Shown in pieces: positions 32,542-37,564 of a stretch of 37,564 bases of DNA. The stretch spans positions 1 through 37,564 of the forward strand of contig CALMIL010000166.1 of assembly GCA_937864005.1 (NCBI GenBank), written 5' to 3'. Every line of letters begins with the position of its first letter. Position 1 is the first letter of the stretch. Source of the stretch: an uncultured Burkholderiales bacterium. Lineage in GTDB: Bacteria; Pseudomonadota; Gammaproteobacteria; Burkholderiales; Burkholderiaceae_C. A model generated the notes under the pieces. That model made no database searches. It saw nothing but the letters and a program-made list of their open reading frames with translations, and was not told the origin of the DNA. Both the position numbers and the translations under genes were made by a program.

Positions 32542-32606
32542 CCCTCGCGGATCGCCCTGCGGGCGAATCGACGAACGCGCGGGCGCGAGCCCGCGCGGCG
32601 CGAGGG
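32542..32606 (+). repeat. Structured element, copy 1 (outer stem plus two hairpins)
   Basis: The outer arms CCCTCGCG (32542-32549) and CGCGAGGG (32599-32606) are complementary. Inside are hairpin 1, GATCGCCC-TGC-GGGCGAATC (one bulged A), and hairpin 2, CGCGCGGGC-GCGA-GCCCGCGCG (32576-32597), a perfect 9-bp stem with a GNRA-type loop. Together they would form a three-way junction in single-stranded DNA or RNA. There is no T-tract. It could also act as a transcript-end stabiliser for gltBD. Confidence 0.7.
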
Positions 32607-32671
32607 TCGACAGGCGGTGCGCGCCGTCGACAAGTACCTCGTGGGCGCGAGCGATCTGCCACGCTGAGCGC

Positions 32672-32736
32672 CCCTCGCGGATCGCCCTGCGGGCGAATCG
32701 ACGAACGCGCGGGCGCGAGCCCGCGCGGCGCGAGGG
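32672..32736 (+). repeat. Structured element, copy 2
   Basis: Identical base for base to 32542-32606, offset by 130 bp. Hairpin 2 is at 32706-32727. It lies between tail copies 2 and 3. Confidence 0.7.
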
Positions 32737-32787
32737 CCGACAGGCGGTGCGCGCCGTCGACAAGTACCTCGTGGGCGCGAGCGATCG

Positions 32788-33222
32788 CTAGCGCTCAGCC
32801 GCAGCGCCGTCTACGCCGCGATCGGCTGCAGCGCCTTGTTCGGCGCTTTCGATGTTCTGACCGATACGCCAAAGCACGCCGGTTGGATCATCCACTGTGA
32901 AGTCGCGGATGCCCCACGGGCGATCGGCGGGAGGCAGCACCCGGACACCGTACTTCTTCCCAAGCTGATTCGAGGCAACGTGCTGCCACCAAACCTCTAC
33001 GTCCTCGACCAACATATGCATCATGAAATTGTTGGCGTGCGCTTCCACGTAGAAGCGCTGAAGCAGGAAACTGGATCGACCAGTATGAAAGTAGGCCAGA
33101 TCGTCGGAGGACCAGGCAAGCTCGAATCCCAAGTCTGTGTAGAAGCGCTTCGAAAGCTCGAAGTCTCTCGCGGGCACGAAGGCTTTGATCTCCACTGTGG
33201 CCATGTTGGTCATGCCTGTCAT
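32788..33222 (-). CDS. VOC/glyoxalase-fold superfamily protein
   Basis: The 144-residue protein has a vicinal-oxygen-chelate fold of paired beta-alpha-beta-beta-beta modules: [28 protein letters not shown], then [10 protein letters not shown], and [17 protein letters not shown] at the end. The family includes glyoxalases, dioxygenases and bleomycin/fosfomycin-resistance proteins; this subgroup has no function I can name. The start at 33222 has a GAGGAG site 6 nt upstream; ATGs at 33213 and 33204 are in frame. Base composition and codon use are clearly more AT-rich than in all neighbours, suggesting transfer. Its stop (CTA on the plus strand) overlaps the TAG of the third gltD tail copy. Confidence 0.85.
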   Translation of the reverse strand: MTGMTNMATVEIKAFVPARDFELSKRFYTDLGFELAWSSDDLAYFHTGRSSFLLQRFYVEAHANNFMMHMLVEDVEVWWQHVASNQLGKKYGVRVLPPADRPWGIRDFTVDDPTGVLWRIGQNIESAEQGAAADRGVDGAAAER

Positions 33223-33278
33223 GCGTACTCCTCTGACGCCGAACTGCTACGCTGGCCGCGCCTCCCGGCTCGGGCCGG

Positions 33279-34310
33279 TCAGCGCGTGAAGGTCAGGCTG
33301 CGAAAGCTCTGCTTGCGGTCCTCGAGCTTCTTGCAGGGCTTGCCTTGCTCGATGACGCCGCCGTCGTCGCTGATCAGTTGCCACTGTACGCCGCCGGGCC
33401 AGCCGAACAGCGCCTCTGGGCGCAGCGTGCCGAGCGCCGGCTGCGTGAGCGGCTGGGGCGCGTCGCTGCCGCCACGCCAGTGGAACAGGGCGAAGCTGCC
33501 GTCGTCGGCGACGGGTCCGCCGACCAACAGGTAGCCATCGGCGGTGCGCGCCATCGCGCGCACGCCGCGCCCGCCCAGATCCAGCGCGATCGCCGGGCCG
33601 AAGCGTGGCGCCTGGCCGACGATCACGTCGGCCGGGTTCAGCAGCGGCAGCACCAGCGCCCTGCCCGCGCGCAGCGGGTTGCGAAAGCCGATCAGCAGCG
33701 CCCCGTCGCCGGTATGCGTCAGGCCTTCGATATTCAGGCCGCCGACGGCCTCGGGCGCCTTGACGGCCGCCTGCCCGAGCTGCCATTCGCGTCCGGCCTC
33801 GCTCGCGATGATGGCCTCGCGCAGGCGGGCTGGCGCGTCGCCCACCGGCCGCAGCGCCGGCAGCGCGCCGCCAGGCTCGATATCGGTGGCGAAGAAGCGG
33901 TCGCGCGCCGGCGCGGGCCGGCCCTTGCGGTCGCGACCCATCGAACCCATCCAGTAGATGCGATCGCCAACCCGCGTCCCGGCCTCGAGATCGGCCTCGT
34001 CGCCGCCGGTGCGCAGAAAATCGTCCAGCGCCACCTTTGCCAGCACTTGCGGGCGGCCATGCTCGTAGATGTGCAAGACGTTCTTCTCGTCGCTCGCGAC
34101 GACGAAGTGGCGCTCGTCCAGCGCCGCGGCGGCGGAGGCATCGCACATGCCCTCGTAGCGCTCCACCGTCTGCGCCAGACCGGCGAGGCTCCACACCAGC
34201 GGCAGGATGGCCAGCAGTGGCGATTTTGGCCAGCCCGCGCGGCCCGAGGGCCGCGTTGCGCAAGGCTGGGTGCCGCGAACCCGCAAGCCGCGGCAAGTTG
34301 GAGAATTCAT
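33279..34310 (-). CDS. DUF3616-like exported protein
   Basis: The 343-residue protein has an N-terminal hydrophobic segment preceded by Arg/Lys (SPLLAILPLVWSLAGLAQT), read as a signal peptide with a long n-region. The rest resembles DUF3616: YEGMCDASAAAALDERHFVVASDEKNVLHIY, DEADLEAGTRVGDRIYWMGSMGRDRKGRP, and LNIEGLTHTGDGALLIGFRNP. The repeated strands suggest a beta-propeller. Function is unknown. The ATG at 34310 overlaps the upstream gene's stop (ATGA), so the two are translationally coupled; an in-frame TTG eight codons in would shorten the n-region. Last gene of the three-gene leftward cassette. Confidence 0.75.
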   Translation of the reverse strand: MNSPTCRGLRVRGTQPCATRPSGRAGWPKSPLLAILPLVWSLAGLAQTVERYEGMCDASAAAALDERHFVVASDEKNVLHIYEHGRPQVLAKVALDDFLRTGGDEADLEAGTRVGDRIYWMGSMGRDRKGRPAPARDRFFATDIEPGGALPALRPVGDAPARLREAIIASEAGREWQLGQAAVKAPEAVGGLNIEGLTHTGDGALLIGFRNPLRAGRALVLPLLNPADVIVGQAPRFGPAIALDLGGRGVRAMARTADGYLLVGGPVADDGSFALFHWRGGSDAPQPLTQPALGTLRPEALFGWPGGVQWQLISDDGGVIEQGKPCKKLEDRKQSFRSLTFTR

Positions 34311-35335
34311 GGCGTGCTTCGGGATGCCGGCGTCATCGCGGGCGTTCCCGGTTCCCGGTCCGGCACGTGCAGCAGGAATTCGGGGATATCGGGCAGCCCG
34401 TCGATGAAGGTTCCCTTCTTCCTGCCGTCGATCGAGAAGCGGCGAACCCGCTGCTTGAAGCGCTCGGCCACGTACAGGTCGCCGTCCGGACCGATGGCGA
34501 AGCCCGACGGCGCCGCGAGCTTGCCGCCGACGATGACTTCGGCCTTGAGCTTGCCCGCCGGAGGTTCGGCCGGGATCGCATAGGCGAGGATGCTGCCGCT
34601 GCCGGCGGCGCCGATATAGAGCGTCTCCGAGGCCAGCACCAGGTGCACCGGCTTGTGCAGCCATTTGCCGCGGATGCGCGCGATCAGCCTTCCGGTGCGC
34701 ACTTCGAAGATCTTGACCGCATCGGCCGCCTCGTCGGCGACGTAGAGCAGCCCGCGATGCACGATGATGCCGCGCACCGAGTGGTGCGGCCGGCCGTGCA
34801 CGTCGAGCACGACTTCCAGCCCCTGCGGCGGCGGCACGTCCTGCAGCGGCGTGTTGCCGGCATCGGGCAGCCCGCCATGCGCCGAAGCGACGACCGTGCC
34901 GGCAAGGAAGCGCCCGCCCGGGAAGGTCCGGCGCAGATGCGACGCGACCGCCGCCGGCCGGCCCTGTTCCGGCCGCAGCGCGATCACCGTATTCGTATCC
35001 TGGCAGGAGATGTAGATGCGGCCGTCGTCGCCGACATCGACATCGAACGGATGGACGAGTGCCGGGACCTGCCCGGACGTGACGAGATTGTCGGCAAAGC
35101 AAAACGAATTGCCGTCTCGCCGATAGCGCGCGATATGGCTGTCGCGCCGCCATGCGCTGGCGATGTAGAGATCGTCGTCGATCAGCGCGAAACCGCGCGC
35201 GATATGCAGCGGGTGCGCATCGGGCGCGGGGTCGAGCAGCAGCGGATGGTCGCTTTGCACCGACCCGTCGTCCCGGAAGACGCCGATATTGTCGAGGCCG
35301 TGCGCGCCTTCGCCGCGGTAGCTGATCCACCACAC
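34307..35335 (-). CDS. NHL/SMP-30-type beta-propeller protein
   Basis: The 342-residue protein shows recurrent propeller-blade motifs: HIARGFALIDDDLYIASAW, HPFDVDVGDDGRIYISCQDTNTVIAL, HSVRGIIVHRGLLYVADEAADAVKIFEV, KPVHLVLASETLYIGAAGSGSILAY, and APSGFAIGPDGDLYVAERFKQRVRRFSI. This is the blade spacing of NHL-repeat or gluconolactonase-like proteins. I start it at GTG 35335 (first residues MWWISYRGEGAHGLDNIG) because a GGGAGA site lies 9 nt upstream and the frame further upstream overlaps the membrane-protein gene. No signal peptide is visible. It sits 25 bp after that gene and overlaps the DUF3616-like gene. Ligand or activity is unknown. Confidence 0.75.
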   Translation of the reverse strand: MWWISYRGEGAHGLDNIGVFRDDGSVQSDHPLLLDPAPDAHPLHIARGFALIDDDLYIASAWRRDSHIARYRRDGNSFCFADNLVTSGQVPALVHPFDVDVGDDGRIYISCQDTNTVIALRPEQGRPAAVASHLRRTFPGGRFLAGTVVASAHGGLPDAGNTPLQDVPPPQGLEVVLDVHGRPHHSVRGIIVHRGLLYVADEAADAVKIFEVRTGRLIARIRGKWLHKPVHLVLASETLYIGAAGSGSILAYAIPAEPPAGKLKAEVIVGGKLAAPSGFAIGPDGDLYVAERFKQRVRRFSIDGRKKGTFIDGLPDIPEFLLHVPDREPGTPAMTPASRSTP

Positions 35336-35360
35336 GGTGCGCGATCTCCCGGGCGCGCGT

Positions 35361-36083
35361 TCAGGCCAGGTGTCTGGCGGACGCGTCCTTCGGCGGACAG
35401 CGCGCGTCGTAGTCGGCCTGCATCGAGCGCAGTTCGAGGATGCCGTACCAGACAAGCACCACCATGCCGATCATCAGGATGCTGCCGAGTGTCCGCTCCG
35501 CGACATAGGCGCCGATCCAGTTGGCGCCGTAGGCGGCGAAGATCAGCGCCGCGATCGCGAGGTTGATGGCCCAGTTGAGCGGCCGCGAGACGATGTAGTT
35601 GAGCGTGCCGTAGCCGCACAACTGGTAGAGCATGAAGGCGACGACGGCGAGCGCCGGCAGGATCTCGGAGGCGCCGAGCGGCACGTCGATCGTGCTCGGT
35701 GCACGTCCATGGAGCATCGCGCTGGTGGCGATCTCGCGAAACAGCGCCGGCACCGCGCACAGGATCGGCACCGCGCACAGCAGTTCCATCACCAGCGAGC
35801 CGCTCCAGATGCCGGTGCGCGAGGCGATATCGGCGCCCCGGCCATCGGATTGCGCGCCGACGAAGAGCCCCCCGACGACGGCCGACGCGCTCGCCAGCAT
35901 CAGCAGTTCGATCGAGATGCCGAAGGCGGTCGGCTCGCCTGCCTTGAGCAGCAGGATCGCCAGGAAGGCGGGGGTATAGACCATGACGCGCGCCATGCGC
36001 GCCCATACGCGCGCATCGCGCTCGGGGGGCAGGGTAGGCAGCGGCTTGCCGTCGCTGCCAATCGTCAGGCGTTCCTTCGACAT
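35361..36083 (-). CDS. Six-helix inner-membrane protein of unknown function
   Basis: The 240-residue protein has about six predicted transmembrane helices (roughly 31-50, 56-78, 94-118, 135-160, 165-190 and 196-216). A hydrophilic cytoplasmic start (MSKERLTIGSDGKPLPTLPP) and a polar tail frame them. I do not recognise the family. A GGAGAGACGGGA stretch supports the ATG at 36083. First gene of a leftward cassette with the two propeller-like proteins; it is divergent from mlaF across a 262-bp gap with an AT-rich patch around 36151-36165. Confidence 0.7.
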   Translation of the reverse strand: MSKERLTIGSDGKPLPTLPPERDARVWARMARVMVYTPAFLAILLLKAGEPTAFGISIELLMLASASAVVGGLFVGAQSDGRGADIASRTGIWSGSLVMELLCAVPILCAVPALFREIATSAMLHGRAPSTIDVPLGASEILPALAVVAFMLYQLCGYGTLNYIVSRPLNWAINLAIAALIFAAYGANWIGAYVAERTLGSILMIGMVVLVWYGILELRSMQADYDARCPPKDASARHLA

Positions 36084-36345
36084 TCCCGTCTCTCCTCGGC
36101 ACCCCGCCTGTGTCGGCCTTCCGTGCATTGCAAGCCGATTCGGCCAGGCGCAAATATTACCCAATCGTCGCCACCGGCGGCGCCGCTGCCGTGGACGCGC
36201 GCCGGCGGTGCGCCCGATCGCCGGCCGCCCGGCCGCGCTTCGGCCTGCATGCGAGAATGAAGCGATCGACTTGCATTCCCCTGTACGCGCAGCGCACGTC
36301 CTTTGCGCGGGCCCGTTTACCAACCACGCCTTCGCGCGCTGCCGA
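36084..36345. other. Divergent intergenic region between the membrane-protein cassette and mlaF
   Basis: This 262-bp gap must hold promoters for both directions. A TAATAT-like box lies on the minus strand in the AT-rich patch near 36153-36163, but without a good -35. I found no convincing promoter for mlaF and no terminator or RNA gene. Confidence 0.4.
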
Positions 36346-37185
36346 GTGAAATCCGACGACCGGCGAGAAGCCGACAACCTGATCGAGATCGACCACGTGC
36401 GCTTCGGCTATGACCCGAGCCGCATGATCCTCGACGACGTGACACTCTCGTTCGCGCGCGGCAAGGTCACGACCCTGCTCGGCGGGTCGGGCTGCGGCAA
36501 GACGACGCTGCTGCGCCTGATCGGCGGCGTCCATGGCGCGGATCGGGGCGAGGTGCGATTTGACGGCACGCGGGTCGACGTGAGCGATCGCGTAGGCCTG
36601 TACCGGCTGCGCCGGCGCCTCGGGATGCTGTTCCAGTTCGGCGCGCTCTTCACCGACCTTTCGGTCTTCGACAACGTCGCGTTTCCGCTGCGCGAGCAGA
36701 CCGATCTGCCCGAGCCGATGATCCGCGATATCGTGCTGATGAAGCTCGAGGCCGTCGGCCTGCGCGGCGCGGCCGATCTGCGCATTGCCGAGGTCTCGGG
36801 CGGCATGGCGCGGCGCATCGCGCTCGCCCGCGCGATCGCGCTCGACCCCGAACTGATCATGTACGACGAGCCTTTCACCGGGCTCGACCTGATCTCGATG
36901 GGTGTCGCGGCCAAGCTGATCCGCACCCTGAACGACGCGACGGGCGCGACCTCGATCGTCGTCTCGCACGATATTGCCGAATGCATGGCGATCAGCGATC
37001 ACGTCGTGCTGATGGCGACCCGCGGCCGCATCGTCGCCCAGGGCACGCCCGCGGAGCTGATGGGCTCGACCGATCCCGAGGTGCGCCAGTTCGTGCGCGG
37101 CGAACCCGACGGCCCGGTCAGGTTCCACTATCCGGCGGCGAGCCTCGACCAGGACTTCGGCCTCGCCGCCGCGACGCCGCCATGA
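36346..37185 (+). CDS. mlaF: Phospholipid-transport ABC ATPase MlaF
   Basis: The 279-residue ATPase of the Mla system moves phospholipids between the inner membrane and the periplasmic carrier to keep the outer membrane asymmetric. Visible are Walker A (GGSGCGKTT, about 46-54), the MlaF-type FQFGALFTDLSVFDNVAFPLRE segment, the signature VSGGMARRIALARA (about 151) and Walker B (LIMYDEPFTGLD). The GTG at 36346 is the best available start, giving a normal family length, but it lacks a clear ribosome binding site. The stop overlaps the mlaE ATG (37182-37185). Confidence 0.92.
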   Translation: MKSDDRREADNLIEIDHVRFGYDPSRMILDDVTLSFARGKVTTLLGGSGCGKTTLLRLIGGVHGADRGEVRFDGTRVDVSDRVGLYRLRRRLGMLFQFGALFTDLSVFDNVAFPLREQTDLPEPMIRDIVLMKLEAVGLRGAADLRIAEVSGGMARRIALARAIALDPELIMYDEPFTGLDLISMGVAAKLIRTLNDATGATSIVVSHDIAECMAISDHVVLMATRGRIVAQGTPAELMGSTDPEVRQFVRGEPDGPVRFHYPAASLDQDFGLAAATPP

Positions 37186-37564
37186 ACGCCCTCGCGGTTC
37201 TCGGTACGCGATCGCTCGACGTGCTGCGCGGCTTCGGCCACGCCGCATTCTTCTTCGTCGATCTGCTGCGTGCGGCTCCGGCGGCGCTGCGCCGCTTCGG
37301 GCTCGTCGTCGTGCAGATCCACGTCATCGGCAACCGCTCGATCGTCATCATCGCGGCGTCGGGCATGGCGGTCGGCTTCGTGCTCGCGCTGCAGATGTAC
37401 TACGCGCTCGTCACCTACGGCGCGACCGAATCGCTCGGCCTGATCGTCAACCTCGCCCTCGTGCGCGAGCTCGGGCCGGTCGTCGCCGCGCTGCTGTTCG
37501 CCGGCCGTGCGGGGACCTCGCTCACCGCCGAGATCGGCCTGATGAAGGCGGGCGAGCAGCTCTC
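37182..37564 (+). CDS. mlaE: Phospholipid-transport ABC permease MlaE (partial, runs off the window)
   Basis: The first 127 codons are visible. The amphipathic start and interfacial helix precede VQIHVIGNRSIVIIAASGMAVGFVLALQ and the core motif LGPVVAALLFAGRAGTSLTAEIG, where the family has the conserved RAG(T/S)...AEIG stretch. MlaE is the inner-membrane subunit that MlaF drives. The ATG overlaps the mlaF stop, so the two are coupled; mlaD and others would be expected beyond the window end. Confidence 0.93.
   Translation, partial: MNALAVLGTRSLDVLRGFGHAAFFFVDLLRAAPAALRRFGLVVVQIHVIGNRSIVIIAASGMAVGFVLALQMYYALVTYGATESLGLIVNLALVRELGPVVAALLFAGRAGTSLTAEIGLMKAGEQL

Noticed and set aside
32542..32736. 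CRISPR array
   Set aside because: The two repeated structured units are separated by coding-tail copies, not by unique spacers, and there are no cas genes.
32599..32791. Tail copies 2 and 3 as translated extensions or small proteins
   Set aside because: They follow an in-frame stop, the period is not a multiple of three, and no start codon with a ribosome binding site precedes them.

Overview
The window is a GC-rich chromosomal segment of a Gram-negative bacterium, most likely a betaproteobacterium close to the Burkholderiales. The evidence is the gene order lysA-lptM / mrcA <-> pilMNOPQ / aroK-aroB-dgt / gltBD / mla, a signal-peptide trimeric porin, and Coq7-type ubiquinone synthesis. It looks mostly like vertically inherited core chromosome, with a few accessory insertions. 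No rRNA, tRNA or CRISPR array was seen. No gene-free stretch exceeds 300 bases; the longest are 2706-3000, 14267-14533, 36084-36345 and 32538-32787.

Layout. 1-2037: the end of an unknown gene, overlapping a TPR/O-GlcNAc-transferase-like (GT41) gene. 2058-2705 (-): coq7. 3001-4077: a major porin with a strong terminator. 4298-10316: a six-gene peptide ABC transporter operon (permease, binding protein, permease, small lipoprotein, two ATPases). 10351-14266 (-): lysA, lptM and mrcA. 14534-19638: the type IV pilus operon pilMNOPQ, divergent from mrcA. 19690-22500: a large Ig-like-repeat lipoprotein. 22491-25349: aroK, aroB and dgt. 25382-26071: a transposase-like protein that has lost its catalytic residues. 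26218-32537: gltB and gltD (NADPH glutamate synthase). 32469-32791: a three-copy array of the gltD 3' end. 32788-36083 (-): an accessory block with a VOC/glyoxalase-fold gene and a three-gene cassette (six-helix membrane protein, NHL-type beta-propeller, DUF3616-like exported protein). 36346-end: mlaF and the start of mlaE.

How the genes work together. PilM-N-O-P form the inner-membrane and periplasmic alignment complex for the PilQ secretin; PBP1a beside them builds peptidoglycan. LptM and MlaFE belong to outer-membrane assembly and lipid homeostasis. AroK/AroB feed chorismate, LysA makes lysine, and GltBD assimilates ammonium.

The most unusual structure is at the 3' end of gltD. A 130-bp unit repeats so that the last codons of gltD occur three times (REGRQ...GASD), separated by two identical copies of a compact 65-bp element predicted to fold. 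Copies 2 and 3 differ from copy 1 only by synonymous or conservative codon changes, while the non-coding element is identical in both copies. This resembles a 3'-end-targeting insertion that regenerates the gene end, and it sits exactly where an accessory block separates gltD from mla. The second notable item is the catalytically degenerate RAYT/IS200-like protein with an intact frame between dgt and gltB.
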